DNA of 64,000 nt, taken from the NCBI RefSeq assembly GCF_008806325.1, contig NZ_WACR01000013.1:1-64000 (forward strand). Reading direction: 5' to 3'. The DNA comes from Salibacter halophilus (GTDB lineage Bacteria > Bacteroidota > Bacteroidia > Flavobacteriales_G > Salibacteraceae). The notes under the pieces were generated by a model. It saw nothing but the letters and a program-made list of their open reading frames with translations. It searched no databases and had not been told where the DNA came from. A program made the position numbers and the translations under genes. Shown in pieces: positions 7,746-16,606 of this stretch (positions within the stretch are counted from its first letter, which is position 1; every line of letters starts with the position of its first letter).

Positions 7746-9653
7746 ATGCGAACAAACAACATCATATTAATGACAGTCTTCGGTTTCCTGATGAGCATTT
7801 TGGCTCTTCAGGCTAATGGTCAGAACCGGATTGACACCCTGCGTAACACGCTGGATTCACTTTCTGCAGAGTTTCCCGGATTGGAAGAAAAAGTAGAGTT
7901 CAGCGTGAGTGGAGCTACCATTCACGAGTTTTTGAGAGGGATAGCTGAAAACCACGATCTCAATATTTCAGTTGATCAAAATCTCGATATAAGAGTATCG
8001 AATAACTTCAATAACGCAGTCGTGAAAGACGTCCTTATTTTTCTCAGTGAAAAATATCGTCTCGATGCAGATGTTTATGGTTCTATATTAGCGTTCAGGC
8101 AATTGCCGGAAAAAGAAAAAAAGCCGGTTATCAGGGAGCCTGATGTGAACTTCAACAACCTCAATTCCTTTCTCAGTCTGGATCTCAAGAATGATACACT
8201 GGCTAAAGTGATAAGAAAAATCACAGATCAATCAGGTCTTAACGTACTCGCTGATCCCGCAGTAAAAGACAGGAGAGTCAATGCTTTCATCAAGAACAGA
8301 CCATTTGAAAATGCCATTATTATGATGGCTGAATCAAACGACTTGAAAGTTGAAAAAAAGGCAGATAACTACTTTTTCATCACAGAAAAAGGCCAGGAAG
8401 AGAACGAAAGGACTGCCCAACAAAACACTGATGAAAGAGGAGGCAGAGAAGAGATAGAACTGGTAAAAGGTCTTGAGATTGAGCTGGAAGACGACAGGCT
8501 TACAGTTGTAGCTAATGAAGTTGAGTTGAAAACAATACTCGACAAGGTTTCACAAAAATGTGAAGCCAGGTATTTTCTCTACACTGAACCTAAAGGCAAA
8601 ATCTCAACTTACATTGATAATGTTACATACGAAGATTTTGTCGAGTATTTATTGCACGGCACAGAATACACATTTAAGTTCACTGAAGGAGTCTATCTCA
8701 TCGGTAAGCGGGATCATGAGATTCTGAGAACAACAGAATTGGTGAGGTTACAAAACCGCACAATAGAGTCTATCTTAGATTTTGTTCCCCAGGAGCTAAA
8801 AAAGGGAGTAGACATAAAAGAATTTACTGAGCTAAACGGGTTGATCCTTAGTGGGTCAAGACCCAATATCAGGGAGCTTAAAACCTTTTTAGCTTCTGTC
8901 GATCAGGTTGTGCCGGTTGTTAAGATTGAAGTGATGATTGTTGATGTTACCCGTAATTCAACATTACAGGGAGGTGTTGATCTCAGGCTTGGAGGTGATG
9001 TTGTTCAACAAACATCAGGAAAACTGAGTCCCGGTATTGACATGGAACTATCCAGCACAACAATCAATCAGTTAATCAACAGCTTTAATGGATTCGGGTT
9101 TGTGAACCTGGGAAAAGTTACGCCTAATTTTTATGCAAGTATCCAGGCTCTGGAAGCAAACGGAGTACTGAAAATGCGTTCCACACCAATGCTAGCGACA
9201 CTAAACGGACATGAAGCCGATCTCAAAATCGGGAATACCGAATACTATCTTGAAGTACAAAATGACTTAGTGGGAACTCAAAATCCGGTACAGCAGCAAT
9301 CGCAAACATATAAAGCCGTAAATGCTGATCTATCGCTCAACATAAAACCGATTGTGTCAAGTGATGATAATGTTACGCTTGAAATTGAGGTTCAGCAATC
9401 AGATTTTACAGCACGGATTTCAGAAACAGCTCCACCAGGTAAAGTGACACGGAATTTTAAATCCTACATCAGGGTGAGAAACGGAGAAATGATTATGCTT
9501 GGCGGATTGGAAGAAAAATCGGTGGAACGTTCAGGAAGCGGGCTTCCATTCTTATCAAAAGTTCCGGTTTTGAAGTGGATCTTTGGCAAGCAGTCAAAGA
9601 ACAATAATAAAACGAGGTTGAATATTTTCATCAGACCTCGAGTAATCTATTAG
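7746..9653 (+). CDS. Secretin (GspD/PilQ-like outer-membrane channel)
   Basis: 635 residues with an N-terminal signal peptide (cleavage near ANGQNRID). There are several periplasmic STN/N-type modules (about residues 50-110, 140-200 and 250-320). The C-terminal secretin domain (about 390-635) contains the conserved VEVMIVDV-like strand, STPMLATLNGHEA and a terminal VPVLKWIFG...RLNIFIRPRVI. It should form the multimeric channel for the machine. I see no C-terminal S-domain for a pilotin. The gene follows the ATPase gene by 3 bp and is followed 7 bp later by the GspL/PilM-like gene. Copies of the GGNTCTGACC word lie near its start (7818-7827) and in the end of the ATPase gene (7613-7622). Confidence 0.9.
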   Translation: MRTNNIILMTVFGFLMSILALQANGQNRIDTLRNTLDSLSAEFPGLEEKVEFSVSGATIHEFLRGIAENHDLNISVDQNLDIRVSNNFNNAVVKDVLIFLSEKYRLDADVYGSILAFRQLPEKEKKPVIREPDVNFNNLNSFLSLDLKNDTLAKVIRKITDQSGLNVLADPAVKDRRVNAFIKNRPFENAIIMMAESNDLKVEKKADNYFFITEKGQEENERTAQQNTDERGGREEIELVKGLEIELEDDRLTVVANEVELKTILDKVSQKCEARYFLYTEPKGKISTYIDNVTYEDFVEYLLHGTEYTFKFTEGVYLIGKRDHEILRTTELVRLQNRTIESILDFVPQELKKGVDIKEFTELNGLILSGSRPNIRELKTFLASVDQVVPVVKIEVMIVDVTRNSTLQGGVDLRLGGDVVQQTSGKLSPGIDMELSSTTINQLINSFNGFGFVNLGKVTPNFYASIQALEANGVLKMRSTPMLATLNGHEADLKIGNTEYYLEVQNDLVGTQNPVQQQSQTYKAVNADLSLNIKPIVSSDDNVTLEIEVQQSDFTARISETAPPGKVTRNFKSYIRVRNGEMIMLGGLEEKSVERSGSGLPFLSKVPVLKWIFGKQSKNNNKTRLNIFIRPRVIY

Positions 9654-9660
9654 TGTTGGT

Positions 9661-10839
9661 ATGGCGCTATCTGATTTAAAAGAAAAGTTTCTCAAGCGAA
9701 AGGAGCTCGGTTTAAGTATTGAGCTGGGAAATGAAGAGCGTACGTTCCATCTCTTTAAATCATCAGTAAAAGAGGGCAACCTCTCAGTTGATGAAACAAT
9801 AAGTGTGCCTTCAATTACTGAAGTAACAGATCATTTTAAGGGAAGGAGTATTGTACTCCATTTGAGTGGTAAGGGAATTTTAGCCAAAACCGGTTACGAG
9901 GAAAGAGTGGAGGATGTTTTCCCCACGATCTCTGTCGATGAGTTTTTTATCCAGCATTTCAGCTTTGGTTCAAAGCATGTTTGGAGCATAGCTAGAAAAG
10001 AAACAGTGAACGCTGTGGTGGAGGAGTTGCTGAATGAAAACATACTGGTAAAATCAGTTTATTTGGGCCCTTCAGCAGTTCAGTTGGTGAATAGTGATCT
10101 CGTAAAATCTGATGATAAAATCGTTGCCAATCCGTATACCATAAATCCGGTTAGAGAAGAAGTTACAGTTGGTACAGAGGGAACGATAAAAAGCTATCAA
10201 ATTGATCAGTTTGAAGTTGAAAGCATTTTCCTGAACGTTTTCGGAGCCGTTTTGATGAACATTCTGTCACCCCAAAAAGCAATCCCGGTAAAGGGATCTG
10301 AGAATGAGGAATTGCTAAATGATTTGATTTACAGTCAGCGGTTTAAGACACTGGCACCTGTAATGATTTTTACTTTTTTCTTTATCTTGTTGGTGAACTT
10401 TGGCGTGCAACAACATTTACAGGGCGAGAGAGAAACACTCAATGCTGAGGTGCAGTTATTAGAGAAAGATGCTGAAAGACTCGAGGAGATAGAGAAAGCA
10501 ATTACGACTCAAAAATCACTGTTGGGAAACACGGGACAGTCTGTTAGGTGGTCTTATTACTTCGATCTACTGGCACAGGATATTCCCGGGGAAATCCAAC
10601 TGGAAAGCTTAAACGCTTACCCGATGGACAATGATGAAATGCAACTGTCAGATCCGATGAAGGCTGACGTTGACAATATCGTGGTTGAAGGGTTGGTAGC
10701 TGATGTAACTGATTTTGAAAAATGGTACAAGAAACTGGATCAACACGACTGGATTAAAGGGAAATCAATCCTGAATTATGGAAAAAAATCAGGAGTTGAA
10801 AGATCAGTGTTTAAGATCAAACTGAATGTTTCGGTATGA
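9661..10839 (+). CDS. GspL/PilM-PilN-like inner-membrane assembly protein
   Basis: 392 residues. The N-terminal ~230 residues are cytoplasmic and look like a degenerate actin-like PilM/GspL cytoplasmic domain. One transmembrane helix follows (LAPVMIFTFFFILLVNFGV, about residues 236-255), then a coiled-coil stretch (ERETLNAEVQLLEKDAERLEE) and a periplasmic domain of PilN/GspL type. This single-protein arrangement resembles GspL or a PilM-PilN fusion. The call rests on topology and operon position between secretin and GspM/PilO-like genes, not on a strong sequence motif. It would link the ATPase to the periplasmic components. Confidence 0.65.
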   Translation: MALSDLKEKFLKRKELGLSIELGNEERTFHLFKSSVKEGNLSVDETISVPSITEVTDHFKGRSIVLHLSGKGILAKTGYEERVEDVFPTISVDEFFIQHFSFGSKHVWSIARKETVNAVVEELLNENILVKSVYLGPSAVQLVNSDLVKSDDKIVANPYTINPVREEVTVGTEGTIKSYQIDQFEVESIFLNVFGAVLMNILSPQKAIPVKGSENEELLNDLIYSQRFKTLAPVMIFTFFFILLVNFGVQQHLQGERETLNAEVQLLEKDAERLEEIEKAITTQKSLLGNTGQSVRWSYYFDLLAQDIPGEIQLESLNAYPMDNDEMQLSDPMKADVDNIVVEGLVADVTDFEKWYKKLDQHDWIKGKSILNYGKKSGVERSVFKIKLNVSV

Positions 10840-11342
10840 ATTTGAATTCGCAGCAGAAATATTATTTACTGATAGCGGGAAGCATACTACTGCTGATCCT
10901 GATTTATCCGTTGGCGATTTCTAAAACTGTTGCAGTTAGCTCGTCAATCGATAAACTGGAAAAGCGGAAAACGGAGTTGGCCAGCCTCAAGTCAAAAGAA
11001 AATGAGTTGCTCCGGATGCAATCCCGCCTCAAGGATACGGCTACCATCGGTTCTGACCGTAACTCTATATTGACTTATATTTCCATGAAAGGAGAGAAGT
11101 TGCCGGGATTGGAAGTTGCTCAAATTCCTGAAGTTCACTTTTACTCGAGTGATGACCTGAATATTGAAACGAATGTTTTTGTGCTGGAAGGACCGTTTAA
11201 GAGTCATTTGGGAATTTTAGACAGCCTGTATTTCAACGGAAAAATTTCACCTAAAAGTGTGCACCTGTACAAACAAAGAAACTTTAAAAAGCGAAAAAAT
11301 GAGCTTTACTGTAAACTGTATTTTCAAAGAGTTAAGGATTGA
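10836..11342 (+). CDS. GspM/PilO-like inner-membrane protein
   Basis: 168 residues. One N-terminal helix (YYLLIAGSILLLILIYPLAI) is followed by a coiled coil (SSIDKLEKRKTELASLKSKENELLRMQSRL) and a small alpha/beta periplasmic domain, the layout of PilO and GspM. The ATG overlaps the end of the GspL/PilM-like gene by 4 bp (ATGA). The lipoprotein gene that follows starts about 44 bp before its stop. Function inferred from architecture and position. Confidence 0.65.
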   Translation: MNLNSQQKYYLLIAGSILLLILIYPLAISKTVAVSSSIDKLEKRKTELASLKSKENELLRMQSRLKDTATIGSDRNSILTYISMKGEKLPGLEVAQIPEVHFYSSDDLNIETNVFVLEGPFKSHLGILDSLYFNGKISPKSVHLYKQRNFKKRKNELYCKLYFQRVKD

Positions 11343-12261
11343 TTATTTGTCTGTTCTGCTCGTGATAGGCCTGCTTAGCAGCTGTGATGATATTATTGAA
11401 AAGGATATCAGTGATGAGCGTGTGTCCATTATTGCACCTGCAGACAGTTTGCGAACTGAAGAGAGCAGCCAGTTTTTCATCTGGAACGAAATTGACGGTG
11501 CAAGTGAGTATCAGTTGCAAATTGTTTCTCCCTCATTCAAACAGGTGAGAAGGTTTGAGCTGGATACAACAATAAATGATTATCGCTACGAGTATTCTTT
11601 TACACCAGGCGTTTACCAGTGGCGTGTAAGGGCAAAGAACGGAAGTTACGAAACTCCTTACGCTACAAGGACAATTATCATTGACAGCTCACTCAACCTG
11701 AGCAATACGACTGTGTTTTTGACCAGTCCGCCTGATAATTCGGTGATGAGAGAAGGTCCGGGGGAATTTCGTTGGAGTGAAGTTTACAATGCAAATTACT
11801 ACGTGTTCAGGCTTGTAGAGGGAAATAACTTTGACGGAGGCGTCAGGGTCGTGCAGGATGAAGAAGTCAATACTCTTCAGTTCAATTATTCTGATTCATT
11901 ACCTGAAGGTGATTACACATGGGGGGTGAGTGCTGAAAATCAAATTTCAAAATCTGCCTTTTCAACGAGAACCTTTACCATTGATCGCACTCCGCCTACC
12001 GTACCGCAGTTGACAAGTCCAAATGACGGAGATATTGTGAACCCCAATGTCACTTTAACGTGGAATTCTAACTCAGAATACGATTCATTGATTATTGGAA
12101 GTGATGGCCAGCTTAACCAGGTGCTTCAAAAAGTTTATTCTGATTCGAACTCTTACTCTGACTCACTGAGTAATGGTACTTATTACTGGACAGTGAAATC
12201 CTTTGATAATGCAGGAAATGTTTCGCAGGCTAATGAGATAAGAGAATTTATGGTTCAATGA
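11299..12261 (+). CDS. Lipoprotein with Fn3-like repeats, secretion-locus accessory
   Basis: The start at ATG 11299 gives MSFTVNCIFKELRIDY, then a hydrophobic stretch and lipobox LLSSC, so the mature protein is lipid-anchored. Three Fn3-like or BACON-like beta domains follow, each with an FxWxxxxxAxxYxLQ-type strand: FFIWNEIDGASEYQLQ, GEFRWSEVYNANYYVF and LTWNSNSEYDSLIIG. An N-terminal extension to 11257 is possible but would bury the signal. The gene overlaps the PilO/GspM-like gene by 44 bp and the following gene by 4 bp, so it belongs to the operon. It may act as a pilotin-like or surface accessory protein, which is speculative. Confidence 0.7.
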   Translation: MSFTVNCIFKELRIDYLSVLLVIGLLSSCDDIIEKDISDERVSIIAPADSLRTEESSQFFIWNEIDGASEYQLQIVSPSFKQVRRFELDTTINDYRYEYSFTPGVYQWRVRAKNGSYETPYATRTIIIDSSLNLSNTTVFLTSPPDNSVMREGPGEFRWSEVYNANYYVFRLVEGNNFDGGVRVVQDEEVNTLQFNYSDSLPEGDYTWGVSAENQISKSAFSTRTFTIDRTPPTVPQLTSPNDGDIVNPNVTLTWNSNSEYDSLIIGSDGQLNQVLQKVYSDSNSYSDSLSNGTYYWTVKSFDNAGNVSQANEIREFMVQ

Positions 12262-12791
12262 GTAAGCCCAAAAAGAAGAAATATTTGACGTTTATACTCA
12301 TTCCTGTAGTTGCAGGAGTTTGGGGATATATTGCCTATATCATTTACGATATGCTAAACCCTGATGAACCTGTTGTTTCAACTCAAACCAACTACAGCGA
12401 ACACAAAACCGAGCCCGATTCAATCGATGAAGCTCAATTGAAGCTGAATTACGATGATCCGTTTTTAAAAGGGAGCCCTTACACCAGGAGGAAATACACG
12501 GTTCAAAAAAAGAAAGAACCTCAAAAAACACAGCAGGTCATTCAGCAGAGCAACCAAAATATACCAAAGTCTAAATTCAATTGGCCTGATATTGTCTTTG
12601 TGGGAAAAATGGAAAACAGATCAGATAACAGGACACAGGTGTTGTTGACCATAGGTGAAAAGCAGAATATTTACTCAATAGGTGATAGTCTCACAGCTGG
12701 TATTTACATTGATGAACTCCATCAGGATACTTTGATTTTAAAGCGAAGTTCCGGTGGAGAGTCAAAAACGCTGGTCATCAACTCCCGATAG
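12258..12791 (+). CDS. GspC/PilP-like inner-membrane protein
   Basis: 177 residues with one N-terminal transmembrane helix (YLTFILIPVVAGVWGYIAYII), a Pro/Gln/Lys-rich linker and a C-terminal beta domain (WPDIVFVGKMENRSDN...VLLTIGEKQNIYSIGDSLT). That domain has the HR-domain flavour of GspC and PilP, which dock onto the secretin's N0 domain. It is the last gene of the forward operon; its 3' end overlaps the platform-protein gene on the other strand by 14 bp. The assignment comes from topology, size and context. Confidence 0.65.
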   Translation: MSKPKKKKYLTFILIPVVAGVWGYIAYIIYDMLNPDEPVVSTQTNYSEHKTEPDSIDEAQLKLNYDDPFLKGSPYTRRKYTVQKKKEPQKTQQVIQQSNQNIPKSKFNWPDIVFVGKMENRSDNRTQVLLTIGEKQNIYSIGDSLTAGIYIDELHQDTLILKRSSGGESKTLVINSR

Positions 12792-13899
12792 AGAGCGAGA
12801 ACAATGGCATGTACATCGCGACAAGTATCGTCCCGATTACGATAGCTACAAATGTAATGAGGATAGGTTCCAGGATCTTTCCCACTATTGAGGCCTGGGA
12901 TTCGAGATCTTCACGCACCTGGCTCGAGATGCGTTCAAAGGCCTGGTGAAGTTGATTCGTCTCCTCAGAGATCTCGATATACATCAGTTCCGATTCACTG
13001 AACATCTCCGTGTTTTCCAACGATTTTTTCAGAGAACTACCATGAGCGATTTTTTCTGAAGCTTCACCCACTTTTGAAGAAATGTATTTGGTGTTCATCG
13101 AGTTTTGAGCGAGGTTGAGTGCCTCCAGTAAGTTGACATTCGCTTTTAACAGGAAAAACAGAACACTGCTGAATCGGCTTTTTACTGATTTGATGTAGAA
13201 TGATCCAAAGAAAGGCACTCTGATCAGGATACTTTCAACCCTGATCCTGAAGGAATCCTTTTTCCATAGCTGCATGAAAACGAGGATCAGGATGAGTACA
13301 GCCATCAACCAGTACAAATATTGATTCTGAACAGTGTCACTGATCGCAATGATATGTTGTGTGATTTGTGGCAGTTCAGATCCCAGTCTTTCGTACAGTC
13401 CGCCAAACATGGGAACCACAACATTTACCATGAAGAATAAAATACCCGTTGAAACAACGATCAGTAACAAAGGGTAAGACATGGAACCGATGATCGTCTT
13501 CTGTATTTTGGCATTGAACTCATAGAAATACAGGAGATCGCCAAAAACAGCTTCCAGTTGTCCGCTCTCCTCACCGGCCTTTATGCTGGATGACTCAAAT
13601 TTTGAAAAGTGCCCTGTTTGTTCAACAGCCTCTGCAAGTGAATTTCCTTTGAGTACACTCTGTTTGATTTCTGACAACACCTTAGCGTATTTATCCTTCT
13701 TTTTGGTGTTGACCGTGATCATTTCAAGGAGCGTATTCATGTCGACTCCCGCCTTGAGCAGTGAGTGAAACTCTTTGTAAAAACGAATCTTATATTTTTT
13801 GCCAAAACTGTCCTTTTTCAGGGCAGCGAGTATTCCGCTTCCTGTTTTTGATGAGGACTTAGCCTGAACTTTAGTATTTGCTTTGAGTTCTATCGGCAT
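12778..13899 (-). CDS. GspF/PilC-type platform protein
   Basis: 373 residues with two T2SS_F domains (about residues 40-160 and 240-360) and three membrane helices. Conserved features are visible: FYKEFHSLLKAGVDMNTLLE and GNSLAEAVEQTG in the first half, FSSVLFFLLKANVNLLEALNLA and GSSLKKSLENTEMFS in the second. It is the inner-membrane platform on which the ATPase drives pseudopilin assembly. It is the last gene of the reverse operon and converges on the GspC/PilP-like gene with overlapping 3' ends. Its start overlaps the upstream minor pseudopilin gene by 29 bp. Confidence 0.9.
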   Translation of the reverse strand: MPIELKANTKVQAKSSSKTGSGILAALKKDSFGKKYKIRFYKEFHSLLKAGVDMNTLLEMITVNTKKKDKYAKVLSEIKQSVLKGNSLAEAVEQTGHFSKFESSSIKAGEESGQLEAVFGDLLYFYEFNAKIQKTIIGSMSYPLLLIVVSTGILFFMVNVVVPMFGGLYERLGSELPQITQHIIAISDTVQNQYLYWLMAVLILILVFMQLWKKDSFRIRVESILIRVPFFGSFYIKSVKSRFSSVLFFLLKANVNLLEALNLAQNSMNTKYISSKVGEASEKIAHGSSLKKSLENTEMFSESELMYIEISEETNQLHQAFERISSQVREDLESQASIVGKILEPILITFVAIVIGTILVAMYMPLFSLSIGS

Positions 13900-14347
13900 A
13901 ATTGATCAATTGAGTAGCTGAGTACTGTTTCTTTAAAATAAATGGGTATTTTGATTGCGGGAACTGAACCTCAATAGCGTTTACCAGTTTCGTGTTTTTT
14001 TGATACCCGGTGTTTTGAACTGAAAAAGTGAGCGTGTCACTACCGGGTGAATTGCTCGTGGTTCTGACAGTGAACCCGGGTTTCAGCTCATAGTTGATTA
14101 CTTCACCTGTTTTTTTCATCACCAGTGATGAGGTTGACTTGTTGATCTCTTTTGAAGATTCAATATCTGATTGCAGGACATGTAAACCCTGAAGTTGGTC
14201 GTATTTGGTGATCGATTGATGTTCAATATTCAGGAGGAAGTTATTACTCTGTTGATACACAAAGGCTCCCAGTAATGCCACGATGGATATAACAGCCATC
14301 ACGATCATGAGTTCCAGAATCGTAAATGCTTTGAGTTTACTCTTCAT
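13871..14347 (-). CDS. Minor pseudopilin
   Basis: 158 residues with a class III signal: KSKLKAFTILELMIVMAVISIVALLG, where FTILE carries the +5 Glu and the residue before Phe is Ala rather than Gly, as in the major pseudopilin of this locus. The globular part has no recognised domain. Its ATG overlaps the end of the next pseudopilin gene by 11 bp. By analogy with GspH/I/J it would cap or prime the pseudopilus. Confidence 0.75.
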   Translation of the reverse strand: MKSKLKAFTILELMIVMAVISIVALLGAFVYQQSNNFLLNIEHQSITKYDQLQGLHVLQSDIESSKEINKSTSSLVMKKTGEVINYELKPGFTVRTTSNSPGSDTLTFSVQNTGYQKNTKLVNAIEVQFPQSKYPFILKKQYSATQLINYADRTQSKY

Positions 14348-14678
14348 GATCTTCCAGTTGTTTCAGGTTGCAGACTTGCAGATCATGATCAGTTGTGGAA
14401 GCACATATTTTCATCAGACCTGGGTTCAGTTTTTCGAAAGTTAAATGGATTTTTTTGTTTTTGTAGGATACTTCAACTTTATCAGACGAGAGGTTTTCCA
14501 ACTCTCGGGTTGATTTGTTGCAGTATGAAACGGAAATAAAGCTCAACTCTGATCGGGTTAACCTGCTGTTCAAAGAGGTGAGTTTTCCAAATGTGGAAAA
14601 AGCAAGGAGGGCCACCAGTACGATTAAACTGGTAGCAATCACAACTTCGAGTATGCTGACAGCTCTTAGTTTAACCAT
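14337..14678 (-). CDS. Minor pseudopilin, short
   Basis: 113 residues starting MVKLRAVSILEVVIATSLIVLVALLAF. The SILEV pattern supplies the +5 Glu, again after Ala, which suggests that this system's prepilin peptidase accepts Ala at -1. A small C-terminal domain has two cysteine pairs (SYCNKSTRE and KICASTTDHDLQVCN). It overlaps the genes on both sides (11 and 13 bp), so the pseudopilins are translated as one block. GspI-like by size and position; the exact subunit cannot be fixed. Confidence 0.75.
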   Translation of the reverse strand: MVKLRAVSILEVVIATSLIVLVALLAFSTFGKLTSLNSRLTRSELSFISVSYCNKSTRELENLSSDKVEVSYKNKKIHLTFEKLNPGLMKICASTTDHDLQVCNLKQLEDHEE

Positions 14679-15880
14679 TTCATTACCTTTCCTTTTTGAC
14701 TTCCTTTCATCGTGACGGAGAGGAAGTCTTTTTGATGCATGTCGTGGTTGATTATTCCGTCCATCAAGGTATTCGTGTAAACACCCGTGGGAGTTTTTAA
14801 GTAAAAGCGCTGGGCAAAAACACTGCCCTGTACTTCTCCCTGCAGTTGGATGTCACCGTTTGTGATGATATTTCCTTTAACTGTGCTTTTGTCTCCTATT
14901 TTGATAAACGATTTTTTTTCAGTCAGGAAGATTTCACCGTTATATTCAGAACCCTCATCAATCTCAGCGTATCCGTTTTCACCCGTAACGACAATGTGTG
15001 AAGGATAGTTCAACTGAGCCATTGAGGAGATGAAGAGCGAATCGGTTGCCCAAAACTGTCCGGAGCCCTTAAAGCCGGCTTCGAGTCTGATCTCGGGTGC
15101 TGCCACGATTCCGCTATTTATGGTAATGCTGGACGGTATCGACAGCGGAGTGTTTGATTTCAGAATAATATTTCCCTCAAAAACGGAGGGGCGGGAGAGA
15201 GGCTGATCGATTTGAATAATCAGTGGATTTGACCTGAATGAGTTCCTTATTGTATCAGAATTGAATTCAGATAAAAGTCTGGTATTGCCGAATCCCGTGA
15301 GTCTCTTTGCTGTGTTTCGAATGTTTGTGATCGTTTCTTTGATCTCTTTAGGAAAGTCGCGATCACTCTGTTTCGGTTTCGACTTGAGAAAATCCTGAAC
15401 AGTTGATGACTTCCCCTCAATGTAAACCTCTTTTACGCTTTTACTAGGGAGAAAAGCTTCACCGAATATTTCAGCCTTGCCAGTGTATTTGAGTTCATCA
15501 AAATTACCGGCCAGGTAAATTGCCGGCCAGTGTTTGTCTGCATAACCGATAGCCCATCCTTTGTAAAAGGTATCCTGTTCAGTTTTGATGTAGCCGGTAT
15601 AGACATTGAGTAGTCCGAAGTTTTTAACAGATAATAAAGACGATGCAATAGATTGGGGTTTCCAGGAAGAGTTGTCAGATTCACTTATCGGAGACTTTGA
15701 GAATTCAACCATATTTTGAAATTCGTGGTTGATAAGAATGTTTTGTTCAATTTTAGAATTGACCGTTTGCTGTTTATCGAAAAAAAGGAGAATGGCAGAA
15801 AGCAGAGCAAATACAAGGGTTGCTATCAACAAGCTCTGTAAAATAGCTGACGACCTGAGTTTTTTGTTGTAAAACTTCAT
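14666..15880 (-). CDS. Large pseudopilin-like protein in the GspK/PilX position with bactofilin-like beta region
   Basis: 404 residues. The N-terminus (KKLRSSAILQSLLIATLVFALLSAILLF) resembles a pseudopilin helix but lacks the +5 Glu, as GspK does. After an unremarkable middle part, residues ~240-385 form a repetitive beta region alternating INSGIVAAP, GYAEIDEGSEYNGEI and DKSTVKGNIITNGDIQLQGEVQGSV. This reads like a polymer-forming bactofilin-type beta helix and would be unusual on a pilus tip. It overlaps the short pseudopilin gene and the lipoprotein gene. The role is inferred from position. Confidence 0.6.
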   Translation of the reverse strand: MKFYNKKLRSSAILQSLLIATLVFALLSAILLFFDKQQTVNSKIEQNILINHEFQNMVEFSKSPISESDNSSWKPQSIASSLLSVKNFGLLNVYTGYIKTEQDTFYKGWAIGYADKHWPAIYLAGNFDELKYTGKAEIFGEAFLPSKSVKEVYIEGKSSTVQDFLKSKPKQSDRDFPKEIKETITNIRNTAKRLTGFGNTRLLSEFNSDTIRNSFRSNPLIIQIDQPLSRPSVFEGNIILKSNTPLSIPSSITINSGIVAAPEIRLEAGFKGSGQFWATDSLFISSMAQLNYPSHIVVTGENGYAEIDEGSEYNGEIFLTEKKSFIKIGDKSTVKGNIITNGDIQLQGEVQGSVFAQRFYLKTPTGVYTNTLMDGIINHDMHQKDFLSVTMKGSQKGKVMKWLN

Positions 15881-16593
15881 TCACATGCATCGTTTTTCTC
15901 TTTCTTCTCATCCTTTTTGAAAAAGAGTTTTACTCGTTTAAAGAATGTGGTATCGTTTTCCTGCTTCTTGAGTTCACGCTTCTGTTTCCTCAGTTCTCTT
16001 TTTTGTTCACGTTCTTTTGTTTTTTCGGGATCTGCTTTAAACAGAGATTTAAAAAAACGTTCTTTTTCTGGTTGAATGATTCCGTTTGAGTAATAGATTT
16101 CTGCTATAAGTGTATCATTATGATACTTCTTTGACCAACCATGCTTTAACCCGTTTTTAAATGGAGTGCTTATCACGGTATCTGACTTGTAAATGATAGT
16201 AGACCCGTTTTTCAATCCCTTTTTAAAATTTTCGATCTTGTGCAGTTCACCATTTTGATACCAAACTTTCCATTCCCCCACTTTCAGCCCTTTTTCGAAC
16301 TCTCCTTTTTCCCTGAGGTTACCCTCGAAGTAATGAGAAGTGTATTCACCGTCAAGGAGTTTACCTGAGTAATCTCCTTCAGATTTGTGTATTTCGCGCG
16401 CCTTCATCCAGTAATAGTCCTTGCAGTTGATGGTACCTGTACTTTTATCAGTATAGGAAGTGTGAATAGTGCCGGAATCGGTACGTATCCGCAAAAGGTT
16501 ATAATTGATGTCTTCTTTGACGTTGTAAGAGCTGCATCCAGTCAAAAGACAAATCATTAGGATACATATAAATGATGTGATTCTGAGAAACAT
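15877..16593 (-). CDS. Lipoprotein with MORN/YwqK-type repeats
   Basis: 238 residues. A signal sequence ends in lipobox LLTGC. Repeats of the YwqK/MORN type follow (EKGEFEKGLKVGEWKVWYQNG, FKKGLKNGSTIIY, FKNGLKHGWSKKY), then a very basic and glutamate-rich C-terminal tail (about residues 185-238). Databases often label such proteins 'toxin-antitoxin system YwqK family antitoxin', but nothing here suggests a toxin-antitoxin role. It overlaps the GspK-position gene by 4 bp and begins 13 bp after the regulator's stop, so it is probably part of the reverse operon. Confidence 0.7.
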   Translation of the reverse strand: MFLRITSFICILMICLLTGCSSYNVKEDINYNLLRIRTDSGTIHTSYTDKSTGTINCKDYYWMKAREIHKSEGDYSGKLLDGEYTSHYFEGNLREKGEFEKGLKVGEWKVWYQNGELHKIENFKKGLKNGSTIIYKSDTVISTPFKNGLKHGWSKKYHNDTLIAEIYYSNGIIQPEKERFFKSLFKADPEKTKEREQKRELRKQKRELKKQENDTTFFKRVKLFFKKDEKKEKNDACE

Positions 16594-16606
16594 ATATAAA
16601 AATAAG

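Noticed and set aside
15877-16593. Toxin-antitoxin antitoxin label for the YwqK-type lipoprotein
   Set aside because: The MORN/YwqK repeat explains the label, no toxin lies beside it, and it is an exported lipoprotein in the secretion locus.
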